A stretch of DNA of 64,000 bases, taken from positions 4,794,001-4,858,000 of the forward strand of contig JAMJFZ010000597.1 in the NCBI GenBank assembly GCA_026225945.1. The letters run 5' to 3'. Source of the stretch: Cricetomys ansorgei. Its lineage: Eukaryota; Chordata; Mammalia; Rodentia; Nesomyidae. This document shows positions 10,931 to 21,473 of the stretch, in pieces. The position numbers and the translations under genes are program-made. Positions within the stretch are counted from its first letter, which is position 1. The number at the start of each line of letters is the position of its first letter. Under the pieces are notes generated by a model. That model saw nothing but the letters and a program-made list of their open reading frames with translations, was not told the DNA's origin and searched no databases.

Positions 10931-11263
10931 TTGGAGAGGAAGAAAGGGGAGGAAAAGAGGAAAGCCATGGAGCCACAGTAGGTGAAGGCCTTACCACTCA
11001 TACTAAGTGCTTGCCGACTGATAGGGTGGTCAGATTGTGTTTGGCTATGGGTTAGGGTTAGAACTTTGATGTGGGAAGCCAGGCCTTCCTGGAGTCCAAT
11101 CTTCTTCCATGGCCCCTGAGCATCCTAAGCAGCTGAACACAGAGTAGGCATACTTTTTTTTTTTTGCCTCGAGGCTTTGAGTTCATCTTTCCCTTAGTCT
11201 TGCTGGAGCTCAGAGGTGGTAGGGAGCTAAGTGGTCCATTTCTTTTTCTTTCTTTCCTTTTTC
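10931..11263. other. single-copy DNA with poly-T
   Basis: A 12-base poly-T lies at 11154-11165 and a T/C-rich stretch at 11240-11262. Two adjacent TTAGGG words near 11050 are too short to be telomeric. Confidence 0.4.
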
Positions 11264-11345
11264 TTGTGTGTGTGTGTGTGTGTGTGTGTGTTTATGTGCA
11301 CATGGATGCACATGAATGCAGAGGCCTGGAGTTTGATGTCAGGAA
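11264..11345 (-). mobile_element. B4-like SINE fragment with TG repeat
   Basis: A (TG)n run is followed by TATGTGCACATGGATGCACA and GGCCTGGAGTTTGATGTC, which resembles the outer end of an inverted B4. The rest of the element is absent, so the call is tentative. Confidence 0.5.
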
Positions 11346-12040
11346 TTGTTTTCTATCTTCCTCCTCCCTTATAGATGTAATTACTCTCAAGTGGGTTCAA
11401 TAAGAACGAAAGACAATCTCTGAGATGTAAAGCCTGAACCACTTAGACAGAGGGACCAGCCTCTGTGATGGACTGAATCCCGACTGAATGGTCTCTCAGT
11501 TTTACTAATTGAAAGCTCCACCCTACTGACACAAAGGCCTTATTTGTATAATGAATAGAACCTCCACAGTACAACAACCCCCAACCTTTAGCTGGTCAAC
11601 TTGACACGATTTATGGGTGAGTCAGTTAAGGCCTCTGGTGAGGTATTCCTCATCTGGTGGTTAGGCTGAGGAAGAAGATCGTTAAAAAGTTCCTCCATTA
11701 GCAGTAAAACAATCAAATGCCTTTAACATTAAGATCTCAGTGGGCAAGGTAAATGTGAACATCAGTTGCTCCATTCAAGGGTTTGAACAGACACTGGAAT
11801 CAGACAATTAATTGAGTACAAAAACATAAAGAGCAAGTAGCTTTCTGGACAGCAGAAAGCTGCAGACTTTTCACATTCAGGAACTTGATTTTTACAGCAC
11901 AGATGTTACCCATCCTGTCAGCAACTCAGACTGCCCACATAGTAATTGTCTTAAGTTACAGGAACATACAGCAAACAATCATTCACTGTCCAGATAGGGC
12001 ATACAACTTTACAATATCTGGAGATAGGTTCAAATATTCC
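11346..12040. other. mostly single-copy DNA with LTR-like words
   Basis: About 11466-11570 resembles the start of an MLT1 LTR (GATGGACTGAATCCC). About 11585-11650 carries AGCTGGTCAACTTGACACG, a word common in rodent ERVL-type LTRs. Neither is long enough for a firm call. Confidence 0.35.
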
Positions 12041-12265
12041 ACTACACTTCCTTATTCTTTGAGGCAAGATCTCTCAGTTAAACCTAGAGATCACAGATAA
12101 GCCTAGTCTTGCTAACCAGTTTGTTCTGGCAATCCCATCTCCACCTTCCAAGACTGGAATTACAGACTAGTTGACACACCCACTGGGAATTTATGTGGGT
12201 TCTGAAGATCCAAACCTGGGTCACCACACTTGCTCAGTTAACCACTGAATTGTCTCCCTAGCCCA
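12041..12265 (-). mobile_element. B4 composite SINE
   Basis: The plus strand has GAGGCAAGATCTCTCAGTTA, AGACTGGAATTACAGACTAG and GTTAACCACTGAATTGTCTC, with CCCTAGCCC at the end. This is an inverted B4, in which a B1-like body is joined to an ID-like head. It is well diverged. Confidence 0.75.
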
Positions 12266-13440
12266 GACATCCATCTTTATTCTCTAGAAAAGCTATAGTC
12301 TCCAGGATAAACTAGTTCTGGGTTGGGGTGGGAAATGAGAACCCCAGAGGAACGTTCAGCCTGACTGTCTTTGGTCTGCTTGCAAGTCCATCTCAAAAGT
12401 TTCTGAGAGCTCTCACAGGGCAGGTGTAGGGGAGAGCTGTCACTTACTAGTTTAGGTGACTAGTTAGAGAGCCTCATGCTGGTGCGAGGGCTGCCAGCCC
12501 AGCTAGCTCAACTGTTATCAAACTGAGCTTGTCAGCGGCATTACTGTGAGGAGCTCTGTCAAAGGTTTTTTTTTTTTTTTTTTTGCCTCCAAGTACCAAG
12601 GAGAAAAGGAGAGAGGAAGAGGGGAGGGTAATCCATTCAGAGGGCATAGTCAGGACCAGGTTGTTCTTAATTAAGACAGCACCAGGCAATGCATTTCCAT
12701 AATTCCATATTAAAGAGGCCCTGATGGATGAGTTATGGCAGGGAACTGTGATTCCTTGAGTCAGTACTGTTTCGTGTCTGAAGCTCCTCAAATCAAGAAG
12801 CCCATTCATTGCAACTACCAAGAATCTCTGTGCACTCAAGATGTTCCTGGCTCTACAAAATGCTGTGCCCTGTCTCGACAGGGACACCACAATAGATAGG
12901 CTTTAGTTAATGTTGAAAGCAGAAAGGTAGGTGCTCATAGTTGGTGTAACAAAGGTTATATTTTATTATGCTAAGGATCATCACACAAGGTTCACAAGGT
13001 TCCAAGTTCCTGACTATGGTCTTATGGCTACCTCCCCAAGGGTGCTCACCTGTTTGATGTATCTTAGCCAAAGGTTGGACCCAGTCTCTAACAGTAGTCT
13101 CTGACTCAAGGGTCAGGATCCTGGGGGAGACTGCCACAGGGCAGATCAAGATGCTGTCTCTCAATGTCTCCAGCAGTCCTGAAGATGTGAAGACTGATGC
13201 ATTGCTCTTGGTCTCTGCTTATGTGCTGTCGAGTGGGCACCGTGGAGTTTCTGCTTATGGCATGATGTGTCTAGTTGTCTTGAGCAAGTGATGTCACTGG
13301 GTTCTTGTTATCAGCCTTGGGTGGACTGGCGTTCTTGACTAAGCTACTTCTATGTGTCTAAAAGGCATTTTTTATTATGAACATTTATTTATTTATTATT
13401 TATTTTTTATTATGATCAGAGTTAGTTACTATTACCAGGG
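12266..13440. other. single-copy non-coding DNA
   Basis: There is a 19-base poly-T at 12566-12584 and an AT-rich ATTT stretch at 13376-13418. The stretch 12900-13330 could be an old retroelement piece but matches nothing I can name. No gene is supported. Confidence 0.4.
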
Positions 13441-13742
13441 CCAGTGCCTCAGTTAGACTCTCATCCTGAGGGAGGATCATGAATGCCGGAGCACCAGGAT
13501 GTGGGCCTGACCATTTGGTACCGGATAACCAACTGGAGGGTCCTCTCCTGGGAACACCATCTCTCCTGCTCTCAGCATTCCCAGTTGCCTGTAGTTTTTT
13601 ATCTGAGGCTAAAGGCCCATGAGCTTTCCCTTTCCCGTGTTAGCATGCCCGTTGGTGTCATCGCTGTTGAGGTCTTGTTTAGGCAGCCGTGTCGATGAGC
13701 CTTCATCAAGCGCTTTATCAACTGAGTCATCTTCCCAGCCCC
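13441..13742 (-). mobile_element. Lx-type L1 3'-UTR fragment plus SINE head
   Basis: Words such as ACCATTTGGTACCGGATAAC, CTCTCAGCATTCCCAGTTGC and GCCCATGAGCTTTCCC fit an inverted rodent Lx-type L1 3' UTR. The last 45 bases (ending ACTGAGTCATCTTCCCAGCC) look like the inverted head of a B2/B3 SINE. Positions 13475-13508 form one arm of a 34-bp inverted repeat. Confidence 0.65.
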
Positions 13743-13934
13743 CACTTAGGACATCTTGAGGACACCTGTTATCTTGTATTCATCTTTGAATCCTAGGCCT
13801 CTTGAGTAGGTGAGTCCAACAGATTTACTAGATGGATAAAACACTGGCCTCCTGTCTCCAAATCCAGTTACCTACCTCTAAGTCAGACTATCCCCTAGCC
13901 ATCAGGACAGGAGACTTCAGAGCTGCCCTGGAGT

Positions 13935-14038
13935 AGGCCCACATCCTGGTGCTCCTGCATTCATGATCATGTACATTCAGATAGCATTATACAGACTGAA
14001 CAGGCTGCACTTACATATTCAGGAATCTCTCTGTCTCT

Positions 14039-14074
<36 letters not shown>

Positions 14075-14230
14075 TGTGTGTTTGTGTAAATGTGTGTGTG
14101 ATAACAATTATTAAAAAGAGGCCATGAATTTGAGAGAGAGTGAGGGGGACTCACGAGAGGGCTTTGAGGGAGAAAAGGGAAGTTGGTATGGTATAATTAT
14201 AATTTATAAAAATTATAAAAAAAAAAACCC
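13935..14230 (+). mobile_element. L1 3' end (Lx-type)
   Basis: ATAGCATTATACAGACTGAAC, a CA repeat at 14044-14074, AAAGAGGCCATGAATTTGAG and an A-rich terminus are the typical end of a rodent L1 3' UTR. Positions 13935-13968 form the second arm of the inverted repeat shared with 13475-13508. Confidence 0.75.
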
Positions 14231-14290
14231 AGGCATGGTGGCACGTGCTTGAAATGCCAGTGCTGAAGAAGCAGAGTCACAAGGACGCAT
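14231..14290 (+). mobile_element. B1 5' fragment
   Basis: CCCAGGCATGGTGGCACGTG followed by AATGCCAGTGCTGAAGAAGC is a truncated B1 head sitting on the L1 A-tail. Confidence 0.55.
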
Positions 14291-15140
14291 CCCCAGGGCT
14301 GTACAGGGATCCCTGAGAAGGAGTGTGTGAAGGTTTCCATGGAAGGTGCTTGGCCCTTGTTTCTGGAACTCCACACCCATCTCTCCTGACTTCTCTTTAG
14401 AGTGAACCTCAAAGGCTCAGATGTAACTGGGAAGCCCATGACACTGCTCAGCAGTCTTGGGCTTCTGTTGACAGACCCACGGCCACCCTGGTCCTCACAG
14501 ATGCTCCTCTCTTTCTTCTACATGGTCACTGAGGTTGGAAGGGATGACCCCAAGTCATCAAGTTGAGGTGAAGTAACTATGATGCTTTGGTAGAAGGAAT
14601 GAATTGTGTAATAAAACTTGATATTTCTGGACCTAATATACCTTAATGCATGTATTTAGGTTTGGCACAGCTAGTAGCCATGAGTTGTCAAAATCTGTAT
14701 TTTAAGATCCAATCTTGGAAAGTCTAAGTTATCTGGGGGCACGTAAGTATTAAACTTTGCAGAACTGAAAGTCAAAGACGTTTCTCTGGGACCTGAAGAC
14801 CTAAGGTGATTCTGGAAAAAGCATGCTGCTTTTCATGCATAAGTTCATGAGGTACACAGTGAGGTTCTCAACATAGTCGGCTCATTAATGACACAAGTTG
14901 GGCTTCCAGTAGTTTAAAAATCATTGCATATGATGTGTTCAGTTTGGCTTGTGGTTTCAACAAGAGAGAAGATTAAGAATTCACCATCTTTCCCATACCG
15001 AAACATCTAGAAATGCTGGAGGAAGTACGTATAAGATCAACTTAGAATGAGTGCATGGATTTCTAAGAAAAGGAAAAATCTGCAGAGACTTGAGGAAGAT
15101 GGAATCGAAAACAATAGCAATAAATACTGAGCTGAAGTTG
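14291..15140. other. single-copy or old LINE-like DNA
   Basis: The A-rich stretch 14950-15130 could be part of an old HAL1/L1 ORF1-like element on the plus strand, possibly continuing after the B2 into 15400-15900. The similarity is too weak to name. Confidence 0.3.
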
Positions 15141-15386
15141 TAGCTGGTGTGTGTGTATGTGTATGCGTGGTGTGTGTGTGTGTGTGTGTATGCATGGTGT
15201 GTGTGTGTATGTGTGTACATGGGCAAGATCAGCCTGTACCTCAGAGGCCAGAAGAGAGTGCTGGATTCCCTGGAGCTGGAGTTGCAGGCAGTTGTGAACA
15301 GCCTGGTGTGAGTGCTGGGATCTGAACTGAGGTCCCCTGGAAGAGAAGCAAGAGCTCTTAACTGCTGAGCTGGCTCTCCAGTCGCC
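15141..15386 (-). mobile_element. B2 SINE with TG repeat
   Basis: The plus strand has a TG-rich 3' part (about 15149-15218), then CAGAGGCCAGAAGAGAGTGC, GGAGCTGGAGTTGCAGGCAG and TTAACTGCTGAGCTGGCTCT. This is a nearly complete inverted B2. Confidence 0.93.
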
Positions 15387-16590
15387 ACATTTTTACAGCA
15401 GAAAATTAAATGCAGTTGAGGAACAAATCAATGAAATAGAGGTAAGACCTGAGACAATTCTGAAAAGACAGGCAGAGTGACAAAGGTAGAAAAAAATCCC
15501 TATGTACCATGGAGTAAACACAAGGATTTTACATCAAGAGGTGTATGTATATACACAGAGAGACAAGCAGATCTATATAGACAGGACAAAGAGATCAGAA
15601 CACAGGCAATGTTTAGAGATATGGAGGTATCTCATAATTTTTCATAGGAATTGAAGACTCAGTAATGCTGTGTGTCTGCAGAATGATTACAGAAAGAAAA
15701 CAATAATGCTGAGACCTGAAAATGATAAATTGTAAACAACAGAAAAGGAGGGTCTGTGCAAACAAGGCTGGTTCTTTCAACCTAATCCAATAGAGACACC
15801 TCTCACAAAACTCAATAAGGAAACAAGAGCCCAGTGAAATTTTTCGTAGAATAACAAATGATATTTCAACTTTGAAAATCCCAGAGAATGCCAGCTGCAG
15901 TAGCATGCTAGCGGTTAGGAGGGCCTGCTGTTCTGTGGTTCACGATGAAGGCAGCAAAGGCAGGTTCAGAGCAGTGTCACCTTCCTAGGTCCCTTGTCAC
16001 ACAACGATACCATTGAAATGCGCCAGATAGGTTGCTAGGTTGTAGACTGGATCTGAGCAGTTTTGTGGCCTGTAGCTATGCTCTAAGTGGGAATGTGGGG
16101 TACTAAGGGGATGGGGATGTGGCCTAGTTGGGGTTGAAAGCTTGGGCTTCATCATATGCAGGGAGGCAGATGAGACACTGCCTCATGATGACCTTATGCA
16201 ACATGGTTGGTGCTCCCCAGGATGGAGAACGCCTCAAAAGCTGGCCTACTATGCTGTGTTCTTGGCCCCTGTGGTCTACATGGGTCTGTGTGAGCCTGTC
16301 ATTGTGACATGGTGGAGTCTCTCTCCTTCATAACACTTCTGAAAACTGGTAAAATAGGCAGTCAGAACTGTTTCATACTAAAAATGGCTTGACAACAATC
16401 AGGAAAATAAGTACACTATTAAATGACCCTATAACTATTAAATAACTATTAAAGTACACCTATAACTATTAATCTAATCCAAATACTATGGGGAATAAGA
16501 ATTTTGTTGGAGAGTTTTAGAAAATAATCTTTTAAAATATTTGGATTATCCCTTTTAAACTAATTCTGATAAAAGAGGAAAGAAAACTAC
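15387..16590. other. AT-rich, mostly single-copy DNA
   Basis: Possible old LINE sequence lies at 15400-15900, and a possible ID-like piece at 16113-16170 (GATGGGGATGTGGCCTAGTT). The word ATAACTATTAA recurs within about 50 bases near 16430-16480. No gene is supported. Confidence 0.35.
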
Positions 16591-16901
16591 TTTCTTAGTT
16601 ACAGTTCTGTTGCATGAAACACCATGACCAGAACAACTTATAAAATAAATAACTTAATTGAGAGCTTGCTTATAGTTTCAGAGGGCTAGACCATTTCTAA
16701 CATTGCAGGAAGTATGGTGGCAGGAAGGCAGGCATGGGGCTGGAGCAATAGCTAAGAGTTTACATCTTGATCAGCAGGCAGGAGGCAGAAAGAGAGAGAG
16801 AGAGAGAGAGAGAGGCAGAGAGAGAGAGATGGAGAGAGACAGAGACAGAGGGACAGAGATGGAGAGACAGAGAGACAGAGAGAGACAGATGGAGACAGAT
16901 G

Positions 16902-16952
<51 letters not shown>

Positions 16953-17107
16953 AGTGAGCACTAACTGGGAATGGCTGGGCTTTTGAAACCTCAAAGCTCA
17001 CCCACCAGTGACACACCTCCTCCAACAAGACCACACCTCCTAATCCTTCCTTAGGCACTCTGCCAGCTGGGAAGCAAACATTCAGATATATGAGCCTATG
17101 TGGGCCA
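16591..17107 (-). mobile_element. rodent MaLR/ERVL-type LTR with GA tract
   Basis: The plus strand runs from TTAGTTACAGTTCTGTTGC, AACACCATGACCAGAACAAC and ATAGTTTCAGAGGGC to CCACCAGTGACACACCTCC and CAAACATTCAGATATATGAG. This is the reverse complement of the common rodent TG...CA LTR-like repeat. A GA-rich microsatellite at about 16790-16951 expands its middle. Confidence 0.7.
16790..16951. repeat. GA-rich microsatellite
   Basis: (AG)n with GACAGA and GATGGA interruptions, lying inside the LTR-like repeat. It is strictly purine on the plus strand apart from a few C and T bases. Frames here encode Arg-Glu or Ser-Leu repeats and are not genes. Confidence 0.95.
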
Positions 17108-17109
17108 TG

Positions 17110-17404
17110 TACGCCTCTAGGCATGTCTGTGAGGGGTCTTTGACAGTGGGTAGTTGAGATGGGAAGGCCTACTTTGAATGTGGGGAAACCATTCCATGAG
17201 TCGGGGGCCCCAACTCTCTACAAAGGAGGAGGATAGTAGCAGCACCCATCTGGGCTTCCCGGCTGTGGATGCAGTGTGCCTGCCGCACCTGCTGCCATGC
17301 CTTCCGCGCCACGGTGGACTGTATCCCCTTGTGCTGTGAGCCGAAATGAACCCGTCCTTCCTTGAGTTTCCTCTTGTCAGATATTGTGTCACAGCCACAG
17401 AAAG
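17110..17404 (+). mobile_element. rodent ERVL-type LTR fragment
   Basis: GGCATGTCTGTGAGGGGTCT, GTTGAGATGGGAAGGCC, GCACCTGCTGCCATGCC and CTGTGAGCCGAAATGAACCC lead to TTGTGTCACAGCCACAG. This is the 3' two-thirds of an ERVL-like rodent LTR, including a decayed polyadenylation signal. Confidence 0.65.
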
Positions 17405-17405
17405 C

Positions 17406-17582
17406 AGGGGGCTGGAGAGATGGTTCAGTGGTTAAGAGTGCACACTGATCTTAGAGGACCCGCCCAAGTTTGAGTCCCAGCACCCACGCGACTCCAGAGC
17501 TGTACGGACGCCAGCACTCATGTGCATGTGCCCAGACCCATACTTACACGTGATTAAAATCCAGTAAAATAATAATTCACAA
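17406..17582 (+). mobile_element. B2 SINE
   Basis: GGGGCTGGAGAGATGGTTCA, GTGGTTAAGAGTGCACACTG and TTGAGTCCCAGCACCCACG give a clear B2 head. The tail ends in AAAATAATAATTC. The middle is shorter than usual. Confidence 0.9.
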
Positions 17583-17677
17583 AGACTGTGAAGCTGATGC
17601 TGCACGTATCAGCCAGGATTCCGTCCGTAAACAGGTGGCATATTCAAACCTAGCCATTCTAGAGTTTCAAAGGGCAG

Positions 17678-18083
17678 TGTTTTCGTCGGGGTTGCTAATG
17701 ATAAAACACCATGACCAAAGGCAACCTGGGGAAGAAAGAGTTTATTTAATCTTACAGCTTGTAGTCCATCACCCTGGCATCTTGGGGCAGGAACCCAATG
17801 CATGAGCCTGGGGGTAGGAGCTGATGCGGAGGCCATGGAGGAACGCTGCTTACTGACTGGCTCTTCCTAGCTTGCTCAGCTTGCTTTCTCATAGCATTCA
17901 GGACCACCAGCCAGGAGTGATGCTGCCCACAGTGAGCTGGACCCTCTCACATCAATCATCAACGAGAAAACACATCACAGGCTTGCCTACAGGCAAGTCG
18001 ATTGGGGGCATTTTCTCAATTGAGGCTCTTTCTCCTAAAAGGACTCTAGCTTGTGTCATACTGTCATAAAACTAGCAAGCACA
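17678..18083 (-). mobile_element. rodent ERVL-type LTR
   Basis: On the plus strand it starts TGTTTTCGTCGGGGTTGC and contains AAAACACCATGACCAAAGGC, AGAGTTTATTTAATCTTAC, TTTTCTCAATTGAGGCTC and ends AACTAGCAAGCACA. Read on the minus strand it has TG...CA ends and a decayed AATAAA-like site. I saw no matching flanking duplication. Confidence 0.7.
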
Positions 18084-18485
18084 TCCAGGAATTAGTATTG
18101 GCGGGACCTAGCCACCATAGGCCTGAAAGGAGAGCTGAGGGAACAGTTCCTGAGACCTGGAGATACAGAGGATTGTAAGGGAGAGCCAGTCTGGGCCTTT
18201 GACCATTAGTAGAGGAGCATAGCCAGCCTGCTGGGACCCCACATGGAGGGAACCAGGGAAATAAGTAATCTGCCCCCACTTTCCTCCTTCCTCCAGTTTC
18301 CTGCTGATTGTCTCCATTGGCAAAATGCTCAAGGAAGCAGGAGAGGGAACCTGTTGATTAGTCCACACGATTCAGCCCCTGGAGCCACAGTGAAATGGAA
18401 GAGGGTAGAGAATGCTCATGGGAAAGGTGAACAGAGGATAGTTAATCACACTCTGCCTTCAGAGCCGCCGTTCCCATTAGAGAAC
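18084..18485. other. possible ancient repeat, family unknown
   Basis: The stretch around CTTCCTCCAGTTTCCTGCTG (about 18285-18305) to GAAATGGAAGAGGG resembles an old mammalian interspersed repeat that I could not name. No gene is seen. Confidence 0.3.
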
Positions 18486-18489
18486 ATGT

Positions 18490-18960
18490 CAGAAAAATGT
18501 GTGCACAAGGATAGGCACAAGACCGAGATGTTTATTGTTGAACTGTGAATAAGGGTGTAGAAAATAGAAACAACGGAAATGTCCTTCATCTAGTTGTTTC
18601 ATGCCGTACGGTGTAAACTGTGGTTTATTCATAAAATGCCACCATACAATTCAAGCGAACGGACTCGATGTCCATGTAGCAATATCAACAGCTCTCAAAA
18701 ACATAGCTCATAGTTGGAAAAAAATCACAAAATATACCAATGATGGGATGATACCTACATAAAAATTATACGAGCCTGTGGAGAATTATCTAGATGTGTA
18801 ACGACGCTACAGGAAGTGACTAGAAAGGAAACATTGTGGTTGGGGAGAGGGATCACCAAGGTGGGGAGGAGTTCGCTCTATTCCAGCTGTGTTCGCTTCG
18901 TACTTTTTTTGAGTTGACAAAGATGATGCAATACCAGCATCCCCTCAATCTCAAGCACTG
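18490..18960 (+). mobile_element. ancient L1M 3' portion
   Basis: ATGTTTATTGTTGAACTGTG, GAAACAACGGAAATGTCCTT, ACCATACAATTC and GATGGGATGATACC follow the order of the ORF2 end and 3' UTR of old mammalian L1M elements. All frames are broken. Confidence 0.7.
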
Positions 18961-19032
18961 GGTATAGGAGAGCTACTTAGGATTTGGGGCTACTTTATGT
19001 TTGAAGTGTCTCCTAATTAAAAAAAACATTTA

Positions 19033-19066
19033 AGCCAGCATGGTGGCTGACACACACCTGTGTTTG
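19033..19066 (+). mobile_element. B1 5' fragment
   Basis: AGCCAGCATGGTGGCTGACA is a short B1 head with nothing of the body left. It follows an A-rich stretch. Confidence 0.45.
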
Positions 19067-19375
19067 ACAAGAGGTGTAGTGGCTTGACTAAGAAATGTCT
19101 CCCACAGGCTCAGGCACTTGAATATGCCTATTGGTGGTGCTGTTTGGGGAGGCTTAGGTGGTGCAGGCTGGCAGGGGGAAGTGTGTCACTGGGGGTGGCA
19201 GGGGGCATTGAGATTAAAAGCACTGAGTCGCTTTTGGTTTATTCCCTCTGCTTCCTGCTTTACATTGAAGATGTAAGCTCTGGGCTTCTTGTTCCTGCTG
19301 CCATGCCTGTGCACCTTGATGGACTCTTATCCCTTTGTGAGCTGAAATAAGCTTCCTTCTATAGATTGTCCTGAA
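19067..19375 (+). mobile_element. rodent MaLR/ERVL-type LTR
   Basis: GACTAAGAAATGTCTCCCAC, TGGTGGTGCTGTTTGGGGAG, GTGTGTCACTGGGGGTGG and TGTGAGCTGAAATAAGCTTC are the ordered landmarks of the rodent TG...CA LTR-like repeat. The 3' terminus is decayed. Confidence 0.72.
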
Positions 19376-19883
19376 AGGAATCAATGCAAGTGAGATCAGG
19401 GAAGGGGCTGTAGGTGAAGGGACAGATGACTTGGGTCTTAAAAGGTGCATTGAAGCTCTCTGAGCAGCCTTAAGATAGGACATTTCTGGCCTAGGAATAG
19501 AGTGTGCTAAGGCTCAGAGACATATCTGGGAGATCGTGTTCTGTTTGATAAGAGGAGAAAGAATAAAGGGTTGGCACCAGAAACGCTTTCCCAGAATTTC
19601 CAAGATCCTCCACCCAGGAGACCTTTGGCAGCATCCCATAGTACAGCACAGAAAGAGCAAAGCTTTGGAGTCGTGTGTGGAATTGTATTTGAATGTCAGT
19701 CCTGTCTCTTGGGTTTTCTGTGTATTACAGAAGCCACCGAATCTCTCCCAGCGACAATTTTCCAGTCTTTGAAATCTTCCTCGTGTAAGTCGGGATGAAA
19801 CGAAGGCTGTGTGAGAAAGTGGCTGGGCTGTACTTAGCACACATTAGCACACATGGTCACTTGAGAATGGTAATCATTACTTT
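19376..19883. other. single-copy non-coding DNA
   Basis: No repeat or credible exon recognised. Confidence 0.4.
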
Positions 19884-20031
19884 TCTTTGGTTTCTTGAGA
19901 CGAGGTCTATGTAAGCCCTGGGTTTGCTGGAACTCACTGTGTAGACCAGGCTGGCATTAAACTCACAGATATCCACCTGACTCTGGCTCCTGAGTGGTGG
20001 GATTGAAGGCATGTGCCACACACTTGACTAT
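19884..20031 (-). mobile_element. B1 SINE
   Basis: The plus strand has TTCTTGAGACGAGGTCTATG, GGAACTCACTGTGTAGACCA and GTGGGATTGAAGGCATGTGC, an inverted B1 of normal length. Confidence 0.92.
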
Positions 20032-20102
20032 TGCTCTTCTTAATAAAGCTGCTGTGAAGAGGCTGAGTATATACAGGCGTATATAGATATAGGTAATTAT
20101 AC

Positions 20103-20322
20103 AGGGAGCCGGAGAGGTGGCTCAGCAGTTAAGAGCACTTGCTGTTCTTCCAGAGGACCCAAATTCGGTTCCTGGCACCACACTGGGTGGCTCACAGCTA
20201 TCTGTAACTCCGGCTCCAAGGGCTCTGATGCCCTCCTCTTGCCTTCTCAGTTACCTGAACACACATGGTATACAGTCTCTTACAGACACGTACCTTAAGT
20301 AAAAATGCAAATCTTTAAAAAC
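20103..20322 (+). mobile_element. B2 SINE
   Basis: GGCTCAGCAGTTAAGAGCAC, TTCCAGAGGACCCAAATTCG, GGCTCTGATGCCCTCCTCTT and a terminal A-rich tail identify a full-length B2. Confidence 0.95.
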
Positions 20323-20409
20323 AGTTCCCTCCCCCATTGCCCAGTGTGCCCCTAAGCAGTAGGGTAACCATAATAGGAAGTAAATGAACATAAACACAAA
20401 CCGAGACCG

Positions 20410-20580
20410 AACAGCTCTGCCATGAACAGCCAGGGGCTTTAGGGAAGTCACACGCCACCCCTCTGTTTTATTATCTGCAGAGTTGGAAGCATTGAGACCT
20501 TTCTTCCAGGGTTGGTAGGAGGGTCAGGTGAAGAGGATACATCTAAAGCGCTTGGCATCACTCTTAGGTACTCCAAACTG
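20410..20580 (+). mobile_element. MIR SINE
   Basis: GGGGCTTTAGGGAAGTCACA, CTCTGTTTTATTATCTGCAG, AGGATACATCTAAAGCGCTT and GGCATCACTCTTAGG follow the MIR core and 3' part in order. Confidence 0.72.
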
Positions 20581-20854
20581 TTTTTGTTATGCGGTGTTTC
20601 TCTGTTTGGCACGAGGCCCTGTAAGAACGTTTGAGGTTATTGTTCTATCAGGCAAGGCTTGTGTGTCTGGAGGTTAACGGCTGTTTCAGATTAGTGCTGT
20701 CCCCCACTCTGTTGTTGGGAATGGATTTCCAAAGAACGCTTTTATTCCCTGTCTAGGGACTGATGATCTTTCCTGCCTCTGCAACAACTGGGCAAGACCT
20801 GGAGCAGCCTCGAGAGTCAAACCTAATGCTGGAGTATTGCTTATGTTGCGCAAC
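20581..20854. other. single-copy non-coding DNA
   Basis: Nothing recognised in this short interval. Confidence 0.4.
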
Positions 20855-21207
20855 TTTTTGTTACGTATATTTAGCGTATGTGCGTGCACGCATACACGGT
20901 GCTACAGAGCGTACATGGGCATCAGAGGACGACTCGTGGAGCAGTTGGTTTTCTTCCTCCATCATGTGGATCTTGAGGATCAAACTCAGTCATCACATGA
21001 CAAGTTTCTTCACATGCTGGGCCACCTTTTTTTTTTTTAAAAAAAAAAACCCAACAGGGTCTCCCTGTGTAGCTCAGCTTGTCCTGGAACTCACTATGTA
21101 GATCAGACTGGCCTCGAACTCACAGAGATCACCTACCTCTGCCTCCAAAGTGCCGGGACTAAAGGCAGCTGCCACCGCGCCTGGCTGCTGAGCCATCTTG
21201 TTGGCCC
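20855..21207 (-). mobile_element. B3-type SINE split by a B1
   Basis: The left part (about 20855-21028) has the TG-like region, TCAGAGGACGACTCG, TTCTTCCTCCATCATGTGGA and AAGTTTCTTCACATGCTGGG. The right part (21186-21207) is the remaining head TGCTGAGCCATCTTGTTGGC. The intervening B1 is bounded by near-identical 14-base copies of the B3 target. Confidence 0.9.
21029..21185 (-). mobile_element. B1 SINE nested in B3
   Basis: An A/T-rich tail at 21027-21049 is followed by CAACAGGGTCTCCCTGTGTA, GGAACTCACTATGTAGATCA and CACCGCGCCTGGC. Flanks TGCTGGGCCACCTT (21015-21028) and TGCTGAGCCATCTT (21186-21199) match at 12 of 14 bases and are the target-site duplication. Confidence 0.95.
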
Positions 21208-21473
21208 TCATTCGTATCTTGATGTCCTGGGGGAAAATATCTTTTCATAGTGGTGAGAAATGTGATTGAACAAAACATATGGATGGTTTGTCACACAAGT
21301 TGTGTTAGCTGTTAATATGCAAACTAGCTAAAACAGTTTGAAAGGTGAGAAATTCTGCAGAAACCATAAATTAGGAAACTTAGGAGCACCATCCTGTGGA
21401 GAGATCTCCCTTAAAGCATCATGTTGGAGAATGTTATTTCCCTCTCAAGAACCTTTAAAAAGCCAGGGAGCAT
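21208..21473. other. single-copy non-coding DNA
   Basis: No repeat or gene seen before the CATC array. Confidence 0.4.

Noticed and set aside
10653..11055. Cys-Val and His-Thr rich frames
   Set aside because: They arise from TG/CA microsatellite sequence.
11045..11062. GGGTTAGGGTTAG, telomere-like
   Set aside because: Only two units; far too short for an interstitial telomere.
16703..17124. Arg-Glu and Ser-Leu rich frames
   Set aside because: They arise from the GA tract in an LTR-like repeat.
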